Positions 17,867-26,964 of a stretch of DNA of 64,000 bases are shown one piece after another. Position 1 is the first letter of the stretch; the number at the start of each line of letters is the position of its first letter. Source of the DNA: Planctomycetota bacterium (GTDB taxonomy: Bacteria > Planctomycetota > UBA1135 > GCA-002686595); contig SIAI01000005.1 in assembly GCA_009691855.1 (NCBI GenBank), positions 83,437 to 147,436 on the forward strand. The letters run 5' to 3'. The position numbers and the translations under genes are program-made. The notes beneath the pieces are model-generated. The model was given only the letters and a program-made list of their open reading frames with translations, was not told the origin of the DNA and made no database searches.

Positions 17867-18131
17867 AGCGGAGTGGACGGGAGCCGCCCTCCTCCATCTT
17901 AGCGCTTGGGCCCCTGGGTCTCCCGGGCCGCATGAGCGAAGTCGCTCGGGACCCTCCCGCGATCCGCCAGCAATGTGCTAGACCGCACGCGTGCTGCCTC
18001 AGCGGCGAACGCTGGCCCAGAGGGGCGCAAGCGCACAGCCCACCGGAGGTGCCATAAGCTCATTCTCTTCAACCTCTTGCTGATATTGCGTCCGCTCCGA
18101 CGCGGTGGAACGGCCCGTGTAATGGAAGGGC
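17867..18131. promoter_or_regulatory. Divergent intergenic region between the CBS-protein operon and the sigma factor
   Basis: This 265-bp gap separates divergent genes, so promoters for both should lie in it. On the minus strand TAAGAT (17901-17896) is a candidate -10 for the CBS gene, within a CTAAGATGG-AGG context similar to that before ftsH. For the sigma factor, no clear -35/-10 pair was found. No RNA gene or small coding region could be supported. Confidence 0.3.
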
Positions 18132-18893
18132 ATGCCCACCCTCGCCCTGCAACTTCAGACGACCCGCCCCCTCGTCTTGCAGTGGCCCAAGGTGGCTGGC
18201 GAGCTCCGCCAGCGCTCGATCGCTCCGGAGCCCGGCTCTGCGGAAGACCGCGAGGGCTACGAAAACCGGATCGGGACGGCACTGATGGGCTTGTTCCGGG
18301 ATGGCCGGGATCCGCAGGTCTTCGAGGCGCTCTATGGCTGCACCGGCCCGGGCGTTCTGCTGTGGATCCGGAGCCTGCTCGGACGCGAGCTCTCGCACCT
18401 CGATCCGGCCGAGCTGCTGCAGGACACCTTCGTCAACGTCTATCGCTACCCCGGTGCCTTCCGCGAAGACCACGGCGGCAGCTTCCGCGTCTGGGTGCGC
18501 ACGATCGCTGGCAACGTCGTGCGACGCGCGACAATGATCCGCGCGCGGATGATCCGGCACGATCTGGAAGAAGCCGGCGAACTGGAGGACCACGGCCGCG
18601 GGCCGATCCAGGCGATCCAGGACGAGGATGAGTCCCAGCGCCTGCGGCAGGCATGGGTTCTGCTCCTTTGGTACTACGCCCAGGCCTGGAAGGAACTCAG
18701 CCAGCGCGACCGGCGCACCCTGCACCTGGTCGAGGTCGAGGGCCTCTCCTATCAGGAAGCTGGACGCGTGCTTTCGGTCGGGCGTTCGAACATGAAGATG
18801 ATCGTCTTCCGCTCGCGCAAGCGCATCGCGCGCCGCATCCGCGAGGCGATGTCGCGCGGCTCGATGCCCGCCGCGCCCGAGTTGGTCGCCTGA
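18132..18893 (+). CDS. ECF-type RNA polymerase sigma factor
   Basis: A 253-residue sigma-70-family protein. The region-2 part is near residues 90-140 (AELLQDTFVNVYRYPGAF, then SFRVWVRTIAGNVVRR), and the region-4 helix-turn-helix part is near 195-240 (LSQRDRRTLHLVEVEGLSYQEAG, VLSVGRSNMKMIVFRSRKRI). The leading 70 residues are variable. No anti-sigma factor or zinc-finger partner is adjacent, so what controls it is not evident; the next gene is hutI, 31 bp after a stop. The ATG at 18132 has GGAAGGG just before it. The regulon cannot be inferred from the sequence. Confidence 0.8.
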   Translation: MPTLALQLQTTRPLVLQWPKVAGELRQRSIAPEPGSAEDREGYENRIGTALMGLFRDGRDPQVFEALYGCTGPGVLLWIRSLLGRELSHLDPAELLQDTFVNVYRYPGAFREDHGGSFRVWVRTIAGNVVRRATMIRARMIRHDLEEAGELEDHGRGPIQAIQDEDESQRLRQAWVLLLWYYAQAWKELSQRDRRTLHLVEVEGLSYQEAGRVLSVGRSNMKMIVFRSRKRIARRIREAMSRGSMPAAPELVA

Positions 18894-18924
18894 GCGACGC
18901 CACGCGCTGCTAAGCTTCGACGGC

Positions 18925-20214
18925 TTGGCCGCACCTGAAACGATCGACCTGCTGGTGGTCGGCGCCGCGGAGCTGGCGACGCCGACGGGAGTGCGGCCGC
19001 GCGGCGGCGCCGAACTGGGCGCGATCCAGGTCGTGGCGCGGGGCGCGCTGGCCATACACGCCGGGCGCATCCTCGCCGTCGGCGCCGAACCCGAACTCGT
19101 CCAGCGCTTCAAGGCACTGCGGGTCCTGGATGCGCGCGGTGGGACGCTCGTGCCGGGCTTCGTCGATGCGCACACCCATCCGGTGTTCGCCGGCACGCGC
19201 GAGGAGGAGTTCGAGCTGCGCACGCGCGGCCAAACCTACCTCGAGATCGCCCAGGCGGGCGGCGGGATCCTGTCCAGCGTCCGCGGCGTGCGCGCCGCGA
19301 CGCGCGAGCAGTTGCTGGAGCTCTTGCTGCTGCGCCTGGAGCGCTTCTTGGCCCTCGGCACGACCACGATCGAGGCCAAGAGCGGCTACGGGCTCACCCT
19401 GGAGGACGAACTGAAGTGCCTCGAGGTCATCGCCGAGGCGAATCGTCGCCAGGTCGTCGAATGCGTGCCGACCTTTCTCGGCGCGCACGACGTCCCGGCC
19501 GAATACAAAGGCCAGCGCGCGGCGTACGTGGAGCTCGTATGCGAGGAGATGCTGCCGCGCGTGGCCGAGCGCGGGTTGGCGCGCTACTGCGACGCCTTCA
19601 CCGAGGCGCACACCTTCGATCTGGCCGACACACGCCGGCTGTTCGCGCGCGCGCGCGAGCTCGGCCTGGGCCTGCGCATGCACGCCGACCAGCTCACCGA
19701 TCTGGGCGGCGCCGAGCTGGCCGCCGAGCTCGGCGCGGCCAGCGCGGATCACCTGGAGCACGTCAGCCCGCGCGGCATCCAGGCCCTGGCGCGCGCGGGC
19801 GTGGTGCCGGTGCTATGCCCGGTCGTGCCGCTGTTCTTGCGTCAGGAGCGCGAGGCGCCCGCGCGGCGCATGATCGAAGCCGGCCTGGCGCCAGCGCTCT
19901 CGACCGACTTCAACCCAGGCTCCTGCTACCTGCAGAGCATGCCCGAGGCCTTGGCCTGGGGCGCGCTGCGTTATCGCCTGAGCGCGGCCGAGTGCCTGAC
20001 GGCGGGCACGCTCAACGCCGCCTGCTCGCTGGGGCGCGGGCACGAGCTCGGCACGCTGGAGTCGGGGAAACGCGCTGACGTGATCGTGCTCGACCACCCC
20101 AACCACAAGCACCTCGTGTACGAGCTCGGCCGCAACGCCGTGCGCGCCGTGATCGCGCGCGGACGAGTCGTGGTCGTGAACGGGCCGTCGGAGCGCGGCC
20201 CGCGCGACGCGTGA
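18925..20214 (+). CDS. hutI: Imidazolonepropionase
   Basis: A 429-residue amidohydrolase-superfamily enzyme that opens imidazolone-5-propionate to N-formimino-L-glutamate, the third step of histidine degradation. It shows the metal-binding VDAHTHPVFAG near residue 85, EAKSGYGL, PTFLGAHDVP, the MHADQ histidine motif, ADHLEH and STDFNPG near the C-terminal end of the barrel. The start is a TTG at 18925 that has no clear Shine-Dalgarno but a TAAGCT box 8 nt upstream, suggesting a leaderless mRNA. Its stop overlaps the ftcD start. HutH and HutU are not in this window. Confidence 0.92.
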   Translation: MAAPETIDLLVVGAAELATPTGVRPRGGAELGAIQVVARGALAIHAGRILAVGAEPELVQRFKALRVLDARGGTLVPGFVDAHTHPVFAGTREEEFELRTRGQTYLEIAQAGGGILSSVRGVRAATREQLLELLLLRLERFLALGTTTIEAKSGYGLTLEDELKCLEVIAEANRRQVVECVPTFLGAHDVPAEYKGQRAAYVELVCEEMLPRVAERGLARYCDAFTEAHTFDLADTRRLFARARELGLGLRMHADQLTDLGGAELAAELGAASADHLEHVSPRGIQALARAGVVPVLCPVVPLFLRQEREAPARRMIEAGLAPALSTDFNPGSCYLQSMPEALAWGALRYRLSAAECLTAGTLNAACSLGRGHELGTLESGKRADVIVLDHPNHKHLVYELGRNAVRAVIARGRVVVVNGPSERGPRDA

Positions 20215-21104
20215 TCGAGTGCGTCCCGAACTTCAGCGACGGCCGCGACCCCGCGGTCGGCGCGGCCTTGCGCGCGGCGATCACCGCGGTCGCGGGGGTG
20301 AAGCTCCTCGGCTGGCACTCCGATCCGGATCACAACCGCGCGGTGGCGACCTTCGCCGGCGAACCGCTAGCCACGGTCGAGGCGGCGCGCGCGGCCATCC
20401 TCTGCGCGACCGAGCGCATCGATCTGCGGCGCCACGCGGGCGTCCATCCGCGCCTGGGGGCGACGGACGTGTGTCCCTTCGTGCCGCTGGTCGAGGGCGA
20501 CCTGCCCGCCTGCGTGCGCGCCGCCCACGAGCTCGGCGAGCGCGTCGGCCGCGAGTTCGCCCTGCCGGTCTATTTCTACGGTGCGGCGGCGCTGGTCCCT
20601 GAGCGCGTGGCCCTGCCCGAGGTGCGGCGCGGCGGCTTCGAGGGCCTGCGCGAGGCGCTCGAGCGCGACCCTGCGCGGCGACCCGACGCTGGACCGGCGC
20701 GCCTGCATCCCAGCGCCGGGGCGATCGCCATCGGCGCGCGCGAATTTCTGGTGGCCTTCAACGTGAACCTCGCGAGCCGTGACCTCGCCCTGGCGAAGGC
20801 GATCGCGCGCGCCGTGCGCGAGAAGGATGGCGGGCTGCCGGGCGTGCGCGCGCTGGGCTTGGCGCTCGAACAGCAGGGCTGCGTGCAGGTCAGCGTCAAC
20901 CTCTGCGCGCCGCGCCGGACGGGCCTGCGGGCCGTGTTCGCGCTCGTCGAACGTCTGGCGCGCGAGGCCGGCGTCGCTGTGCGCTCCTCCGAGCTCGTCG
21001 GCCTCGCGCCGCGCTTCGCGCTCGACGCCGAGATCGCGCGCGAGGTGCGCTTGCCGAGCTTCGATGCGCGCCGGGACGTGCTCGAGGACGCGCTCGAGGC
21101 GTAG
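20211..21104 (+). CDS. ftcD: Glutamate formimidoyltransferase
   Basis: A 297-residue enzyme that moves the formimino group of N-formimino-glutamate, the HutI product, to tetrahydrofolate. It starts IECVPNFSDGRD, contains VHPRLGATDVCPFVPL (the catalytic His is expected in this segment), PVYFYG and NVNL, and has the length of the transferase domain alone. The cyclodeaminase domain found in the animal bifunctional protein is absent. The GTG start overlaps the hutI stop as GTGA, so the two genes form a coupled pair for the end of histidine catabolism. The folate product links loosely to folP upstream, but that is not an operon relationship. Confidence 0.9.
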   Translation: MIECVPNFSDGRDPAVGAALRAAITAVAGVKLLGWHSDPDHNRAVATFAGEPLATVEAARAAILCATERIDLRRHAGVHPRLGATDVCPFVPLVEGDLPACVRAAHELGERVGREFALPVYFYGAAALVPERVALPEVRRGGFEGLREALERDPARRPDAGPARLHPSAGAIAIGAREFLVAFNVNLASRDLALAKAIARAVREKDGGLPGVRALGLALEQQGCVQVSVNLCAPRRTGLRAVFALVERLAREAGVAVRSSELVGLAPRFALDAEIAREVRLPSFDARRDVLEDALEA

Positions 21105-21123
21105 CTCTCCCTGAAAACAAGGA

Positions 21124-21151
21124 GGCCCCGCGGCCGAGGTGCCGCGGGGCC
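21124..21151. terminator. Strong GC hairpin, candidate bidirectional terminator
   Basis: An 11-bp perfect stem (GGCCCCGCGGC, 21124-21134, pairing with 21141-21151) with a 6-nt loop lies 19 bp after the ftcD stop. On the plus strand it has no T-run. On the minus strand it is followed within 4 nt by TTGTTTTC, so it could end minus-strand transcription from the secreted-protein gene as well as ftcD. Confidence 0.65.
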
Positions 21152-21209
21152 GTCACGAGGAGCCCAAACCCCCTGCCCGGCTCCTCGAGCTCGATGCGCT
21201 TGCTTGTGC

Positions 21210-21375
21210 TAGTGGTGTGGGGTTCACGCAGAGGGGCCTTAATCCCGAGGTTGCCTGCGTTCGCCGCAAGGCGCGCCGCCGACGCGACTTTGGTGCAAGT
21301 CTCGGAGAAGGCGCAACGCCGCGGCGGGCGCAGGCGGGCCGGGATAAAGGCTTCTGTGCGTGAATCACACCACTA
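21210..21375. mobile_element. MITE-like palindrome, family 2 (166 bp)
   Basis: The arms TAGTGGTGTG-(G)-GTTCACGCA and TGCGTGAA-TCACACCACTA are inverted repeats, and pairing extends inward through GGGCCTTAATCCC/GGGATAAAGGC. Both ends lie in CTAG, so the TA pair is the likely target duplication. The right CTA is the stop codon (TAG on the minus strand) of the small secreted-protein gene. Deleting the element leaves AAC TAG, restoring the same stop. No coding capacity was found. Confidence 0.68.
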
Positions 21376-21735
21376 GTTGCAGCTGCCGCGCGCGATCCAG
21401 CGTCCGGGGCGCCACACCTGGGTGCAGTGGTCCTCTAAGTGGCCGGGGAGCTGCACGCTGCGCCAGTAGCCGGCGCTCACGCACACGTATTCAAAGCCGC
21501 AGCGTCCGAGGCGCCACTCGTGGACCGGCGCGACCCACACGCGCTGGCACGGCCCCGGGATCCACACGCGCACGCTGATCGTCTCGTAGTGGCCTGGAGC
21601 CCAGACGCGGCTCGAGACGTAGCTGCTGCGATGCGTTCCGCCGTAGCGGCTCGCGCCGAGGCGCTGGGCCGACGCATCCGGCGCCGCGAGGACGAGCAGA
21701 GCGCCGATCAGGAGCGAGGAGAACAGAGCCTTCAT
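21373..21735 (-). CDS. Small secreted protein with VWxPG repeats
   Basis: A 120-residue protein of unknown function. A signal peptide (MKALFSSLLIGALLVLAAPDASA) is followed by a mature part rich in Trp, Gly, Arg and Cys with three VW-x-PG repeats (VWAPG, VWIPG, VWRPG) and similar VWVAPV and GYW units spaced 10-20 residues apart. Six cysteines suggest disulfides in the periplasm or outside. YXWGXW-like repeat proteins look broadly similar, but I cannot assign a family. Its TAG stop shares TA with the MITE-like element at its 3' end. The ATG at 21735 fits the signal peptide. It is divergent from the PilZ gene. Confidence 0.7.
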   Translation of the reverse strand: MKALFSSLLIGALLVLAAPDASAQRLGASRYGGTHRSSYVSSRVWAPGHYETISVRVWIPGPCQRVWVAPVHEWRLGRCGFEYVCVSAGYWRSVQLPGHLEDHCTQVWRPGRWIARGSCN

Positions 21736-21952
21736 GGGGGACCTCACCTTCAAGGGAGCGCGCACTCGCGCGCTCGACGTTCCACTCGCGAAGCGCGAAG
21801 CCCATGCCAGGGGCTGGAGCGCCCCCAGGGCAGGGCGTACTGTCTGCTGTCCAACCCTTGGGGCAGCGTGCGTGGACAGGCTGACCTCCCCGATCAAGTT
21901 CTCGGCGCTTCCGGACGAAGAAGCCGGGACCCCTCGCCAAGGAACCGCCCCG

Positions 21953-22249
21953 ATGAAGGACCGCGAAGCCACCGGAAACACCGGCACCACCGGAACCGCC
22001 GACCAGCGCCGCAGCGACCGCAAGGCGCTCGAAGCGCCCGTCTCCATCCGCTTAGAGACGAGCTCGCTCTCGGGCCAGACCGACAACATCTCGCGCGCCG
22101 GCTTGCTGTTCTTCACCGACGAGCCGATCCGGGTGACGCTGGAGGTCGTGGAGCCCTCGGGCAAGCGCACCTTCCACGGGCGCCTCATCCGCCTGCAGCG
22201 CATGAGCGAGGCCAGCACGGGCCTCGCCATCGAGTTCGATCCCGAGTAG
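21953..22249 (+). CDS. PilZ-domain protein (candidate c-di-GMP effector)
   Basis: A 98-residue single-domain protein. After a Thr/Gly-rich lead it has RRSDRKALEAPVSIRL, containing an RxxxR-type motif, and DNISRAGLLF, which matches the NxSxxG half of the PilZ signature. Such domains bind cyclic di-GMP and steer surface behaviour or polysaccharide export. The ATG at 21953 was chosen because it has AAGGAA 10 nt upstream and removes an upstream extension with no similarity. A GNAT gene follows after 50 bp. The only GGDEF-like protein in the window (61607-63139) is degenerate, so the ligand source lies elsewhere. Confidence 0.75.
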   Translation: MKDREATGNTGTTGTADQRRSDRKALEAPVSIRLETSSLSGQTDNISRAGLLFFTDEPIRVTLEVVEPSGKRTFHGRLIRLQRMSEASTGLAIEFDPE

Positions 22250-22259
22250 ACGGCGGAGG

Positions 22260-22290
22260 TTAGACAAGCCCGGCGCGAGCCCTCTAGACT
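22260..22290 (+). promoter_or_regulatory. Candidate promoter for the GNAT gene
   Basis: TAGACT (22285-22290) resembles a -10 box and ends 9 nt before the ATG at 22300. Upstream, TTAGAC (22260) or TAGACA (22261) gives a weak -35 with a 19- or 18-bp spacer. The -10-to-ATG distance is the same as for citrate synthase, suggesting a leaderless transcript. Confidence 0.4.
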
Positions 22291-22299
22291 GCGCGTCCG

Positions 22300-22773
22300 A
22301 TGGCGCCGAGCCCCCTGCGAATCCGTGCGGCCTACCCGCGCGAGATCGCCACGTTGGTCGAGTTCAATCGTGCCCTGGCCGAGGAGTCGGAGGGACGCGC
22401 GCTGGACCCCGAGCGTCTGCGCGCCGGCGTCGAGGCGGTCTTCAACGACCCGAGCAAGGGCACCTACTACCTCGCCCTGCGCGGCGAGGAGCCGCTGGGC
22501 GGGCTCCTGATCACGGACGAGTGGAGCGATTGGCGAAACGGCGTTTTCTGGTGGATCCAGAGCGTCTTCGTCGTGCCCGCCGCGCGCCGCGCGGGCGTCT
22601 TCCGCGCGCTGTACCAGCACGTGCTCGAGCGCGCCCAGACCAACCCCGAGGTGTGCGGACTCCGTCTGTACGTCGAGCACCAGAACCAGAGCGCCCAGGA
22701 CGTCTACCGGCGCATCGGCATGCACGAGGCACGCTACCGCTTCTTCGAGCTCGACTTCGTGCTCCCACACTAG
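22300..22773 (+). CDS. GNAT-family N-acetyltransferase
   Basis: A 157-residue GNAT protein. It has the usual order: an N-terminal strand-helix (IRAAYPREIATLVEFNRALAEE), then WWIQSVFVVPAARRAGVFRALYQHV near residues 83-107, which holds the acetyl-CoA pyrophosphate-loop equivalent (RRAGVFRALY, where the canonical Q/RxxGxG/A is partly kept), and the C-terminal NQSAQDVYRRIGM signature. The substrate is not evident. It lies 5 bp before the aminotransferase gene, so the two may be co-transcribed. A -10-like TAGACT lies 9 nt upstream of the ATG. Confidence 0.82.
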   Translation: MAPSPLRIRAAYPREIATLVEFNRALAEESEGRALDPERLRAGVEAVFNDPSKGTYYLALRGEEPLGGLLITDEWSDWRNGVFWWIQSVFVVPAARRAGVFRALYQHVLERAQTNPEVCGLRLYVEHQNQSAQDVYRRIGMHEARYRFFELDFVLPH

Positions 22774-22778
22774 TCCCC

Positions 22779-24050
22779 ATGCCCCAGAGCACCCTGCACT
22801 CCGCCGCCCTCGGCGCCATGCGTCCGATCCCCTACATGGGGGTCATCTACGTGGTGGCCGAGGCCATGAAGCTCGGCTTCAGCAACGGACATCCCGACTG
22901 GTGCAACCTCGGTCAGGGCCAGCCCGAGGTGGGCGAGATGGAGGGCGCGCCGCCGCGCTTCACCGACTTCCGCGTCGAGCCGTGCGACCACGCCTACGGG
23001 CCGGTCAACGGTACCCTCGAGCTGCGCACCGCGATTGCGCAGCACTACAACCGCCTGTACCGCTCCGGGAAGCGCTCCCAGTACGGCCCCGACAACGTGA
23101 CCGTGGCCGCCGGCGGACGTCTGGTGCTCTCACGTCTGTTCGCCGCGCTGGGGTCGATCCGGCTCGGCTACCAGGTGCCGGACTACACCGCCTACGAGGA
23201 CATGATCGCCTACCACCTGGACCGCATCTCGGCCCAGGCCCTGCTCACCAGCGAATCCGACGGCTTCCGCGTCTCGCCCACGCGCCTGGCGCGCGAGGTG
23301 GAGCGCCACGCGCTCGACGCGTTCCTGCTCTCCAATCCCTGCAACCCGAGCGGACGGGTGATTCGCGACGAGGAGCTGGAGGCCTACGTCGAGCTGGCGC
23401 GCACGCGGCGCCTGACGCTCCTCCTGGACGAGTTCTATTCACACTTCGTCTACGCGGACGAGCGCCCCGGCGCGGGGCCCGTCTCGGCCGCGGCCTTCGT
23501 CGAGGACGTGGACCAGGATCCCGTGCTGCTGGTGGACGGCCTGACCAAGAGCTTCCGCTACCCCGGCTGGCGCGTCGGCTGGGCGCTCGGCCCGCGGGCC
23601 ATGGTCGATGCTCTGACCCGCGCCGCCAGCGCCATCGATGGCGGCCCGAGCCAGCCCGTGCAGCGCGCCGCGGTCGCGGTCCTGGCGCCCGCGCGCGCTG
23701 ACCGGGAGACCACGGCCCTGCGCCGGGTGTTCTCGCAGAAGCGCAACCTGATGCTCGAGCGCTTGGCGCGCATGGGCATCCGCTGCCCCTTCCCCAGCGA
23801 GGGCACCTTCTACGTGTGGGCCAGCCTCGCCGACCTGCCGGCGCCCTTCGACGACGCGGAGGTCTTCTTCCGTCGCGCGCTGGAGCGCAAGGTCCTGACC
23901 GTTCCCGGGCGCTTCTTCGACGTCAACCCGCGCCAGCAGCGCTCGGGCGAGTCGCCGTTCCGTTCCTGGATGCGCTTCTCGTTCGGCCCGCCCGAGGCCA
24001 ACGTGCGCACGGGACTCGAGCGCCTCGAAGCGTTGCTCGGCGGGCGCTGA
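22779..24050 (+). CDS. PLP-dependent class I/II aminotransferase
   Basis: A 423-residue fold-type I aminotransferase. It has NLGQGQPEVGEM near residue 46, AYGPVNGTLELRTAIA near 74, SNPCNPSGR near 186, LLLDEFYSHFVY near 217 with the PLP-binding Asp and Tyr, and the PLP-lysine motif LTKSFRYPGWRVGW near 255. The C-terminal arginine expected for substrate carboxylate binding is in the SWMRFSFG segment. The exact substrate is not identifiable; related proteins include aspartate- and aromatic-type aminotransferases. The ATG at 22779 follows the GNAT stop by 5 bp. Citrate synthase follows with its own candidate promoter. Confidence 0.85.
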   Translation: MPQSTLHSAALGAMRPIPYMGVIYVVAEAMKLGFSNGHPDWCNLGQGQPEVGEMEGAPPRFTDFRVEPCDHAYGPVNGTLELRTAIAQHYNRLYRSGKRSQYGPDNVTVAAGGRLVLSRLFAALGSIRLGYQVPDYTAYEDMIAYHLDRISAQALLTSESDGFRVSPTRLAREVERHALDAFLLSNPCNPSGRVIRDEELEAYVELARTRRLTLLLDEFYSHFVYADERPGAGPVSAAAFVEDVDQDPVLLVDGLTKSFRYPGWRVGWALGPRAMVDALTRAASAIDGGPSQPVQRAAVAVLAPARADRETTALRRVFSQKRNLMLERLARMGIRCPFPSEGTFYVWASLADLPAPFDDAEVFFRRALERKVLTVPGRFFDVNPRQQRSGESPFRSWMRFSFGPPEANVRTGLERLEALLGGR

Positions 24051-24071
24051 AAACCGCTCCTACGGCGAGCG

Positions 24072-24100
24072 TTGTTCGCGGCACCGCCCGCCGCTAGATT
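24072..24100 (+). promoter_or_regulatory. Candidate promoter for citrate synthase
   Basis: TTGTTC (24072-24077), a 17-bp spacer and TAGATT (24095-24100) form the best sigma-70-like pair I found. The -10 ends 9 nt before the ATG at 24110, so transcription would start about at the start codon. No Shine-Dalgarno is present in this interval, consistent with leaderless translation. Confidence 0.5.
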
Positions 24101-24109
24101 GTGCGCACC

Positions 24110-25447
<1,338 letters not shown>

Positions 25448-25460
25448 GAGCTCCCTTCCG

Positions 25461-26957
25461 GTGAGCGATCCCGTCGCGCGGCTCCACGCCCTGTGGGGCG
25501 AGATCGCCGACCTCTCGCACGTCTCGAGCCTGCTCTCCTGGGATCAAGAGACGCACATGCCGCGACGCGGCGGCGCGGCGCGCGCGCAGCTCATGGCCAC
25601 GCTGGCCGGAGTGCGCCACGCCAAGCTGGTCGCGCCCGAACTCGGCGAGACCGTCGAGCGCTGCGCGGAACGCGCCGAGCCGGGTAGCGCGCTGGCGGCC
25701 GAGGTGCGCGAGGCGCGCCGCATCCTGCACCGCGTGACGCGCCTCTCCGAGCGCTTGGCGCGCGCGAAAGCCGAGGCCGCGGCGCAGGGCCACGAGGCCT
25801 GGGCGGCGGCGCGCGCCGCGCGTGACTTCGCGCTCTTCCGTCCGGCGCTGGAGCGACTCGTGGCCTTGGCGCGCGAGGAGGCCGGGCTCCTGTCGCGGCC
25901 GGGCGACGCGCCCTACGACGTGCTGCTCGACGAGTACGAACCCGGCGCGCGCGCGGCCGATGTTGCGCGCTGGCTCGGCGATCTGCGCCGCGAGCTCGCG
26001 CCGCTGGTGGCTGCGGCCGCGCATTCCGCGCGCCGTCCGGCCGCACGCGCCGCCAGCGGCTCGTTTCCGCGCGCCGCGCAGCTCGCCTTCGCGCGCGACG
26101 TCGCTGAGCGCTTCGGCTTCGACTTCGAGCGCGGGCGCCTGGACGAGGCCCCGCACCCCTTCTGCAGCGGCTTCGGCCCGGACGACGTGCGCCTGACCTG
26201 GCGCTGCGACGAGCACGACTTCCGTCCGGCGCTGTTCGGCATCCTGCACGAGGCCGGCCACGGCCTGTACGAACAGGGCCTGCCTGCCGCCTGGCAGCGC
26301 ACGCCGCTGGGCGACGCGGTCTCGCTGGGCGTGCACGAGTCGCAGTCGCGGCTGTGGGAGAACATGGTCGGGCGCAGCGCCTCCTTCTGGCGCTGGGCCT
26401 TGCCGCGCTTCCAGGAGACTTGCCCCGGCGCGCGCGCGCTGACGCACGAGACGCTGCTGCCGCTGTTGCACAGCTGCGAGCCCAGCCTGATCCGCGTCGA
26501 GGCCGACCAGGGCACCTACGACCTGCACGTGTGCGTGCGCTTCGAGCTCGAGCGCGCGCTGTTCGCCGGCGAGCTCGAGGTCGCCGAGCTGCCCACGGCC
26601 TGGGACGAGGCCTACGCCGCGACACTCGGTCTGCGCGCGGGCGACGCGAACGCGGGCGTGCTGCAGGACATCCACTGGTCGATGGGGGCCTTCGGCTACT
26701 TCCCGACCTACACGCTCGGCAACCTGATCGCGGCCCAGCTGTTCGCCGCCGCGCGGCGTGAACTCGGCGACCTGGATCTGCTGTTCGAGCGCGGCGAGTT
26801 CCGTCCGCTGCTGGAGTGGCTGCGCGAGCACGTGCACCGCCACGGCAGCTTCTACTCGGCGACCGAGCTGGTCGAGCGCGCCAGCGGCAAGCCGCTCTCC
26901 AGCGCCGACTACCTCGCCCAGCGCCGCGCCGACGCGGCCGAGTACTACGGCGTCTGA
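25461..26957 (+). CDS. M32 family (Taq-type) metallocarboxypeptidase
   Basis: A 498-residue cytoplasmic carboxypeptidase. The N-terminus has SLLSWDQETHMP, the family segment; the zinc-binding HEXXH is HEAGHGLYEQG near residue 266, with the downstream glutamate ligand in HESQSRLWENMVG, and IRVEADQGTYDLH follows. Its C-terminal part (DIHWSMGAFGYFPTYTLGN) is also a strong M32 signature. Such enzymes release C-terminal amino acids with broad specificity, except proline. The start is a GTG at 25461. It is convergent with nuoN, with only 7 bp between the stops and no hairpin seen, so transcripts may overlap. Confidence 0.93.
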   Translation: MSDPVARLHALWGEIADLSHVSSLLSWDQETHMPRRGGAARAQLMATLAGVRHAKLVAPELGETVERCAERAEPGSALAAEVREARRILHRVTRLSERLARAKAEAAAQGHEAWAAARAARDFALFRPALERLVALAREEAGLLSRPGDAPYDVLLDEYEPGARAADVARWLGDLRRELAPLVAAAAHSARRPAARAASGSFPRAAQLAFARDVAERFGFDFERGRLDEAPHPFCSGFGPDDVRLTWRCDEHDFRPALFGILHEAGHGLYEQGLPAAWQRTPLGDAVSLGVHESQSRLWENMVGRSASFWRWALPRFQETCPGARALTHETLLPLLHSCEPSLIRVEADQGTYDLHVCVRFELERALFAGELEVAELPTAWDEAYAATLGLRAGDANAGVLQDIHWSMGAFGYFPTYTLGNLIAAQLFAAARRELGDLDLLFERGEFRPLLEWLREHVHRHGSFYSATELVERASGKPLSSADYLAQRRADAAEYYGV

Positions 26958-26964
26958 TCCGCCC

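Noticed and set aside
17979..17984. CTAG in the divergent gap as an element remnant
   Set aside because: No partner arm or similarity to the four palindrome families was found on either side.
18925..19761. Possible gene on the minus strand opposite hutI
   Set aside because: The hutI protein has complete catalytic motifs on the plus strand; the antisense frame has no recognisable domain.
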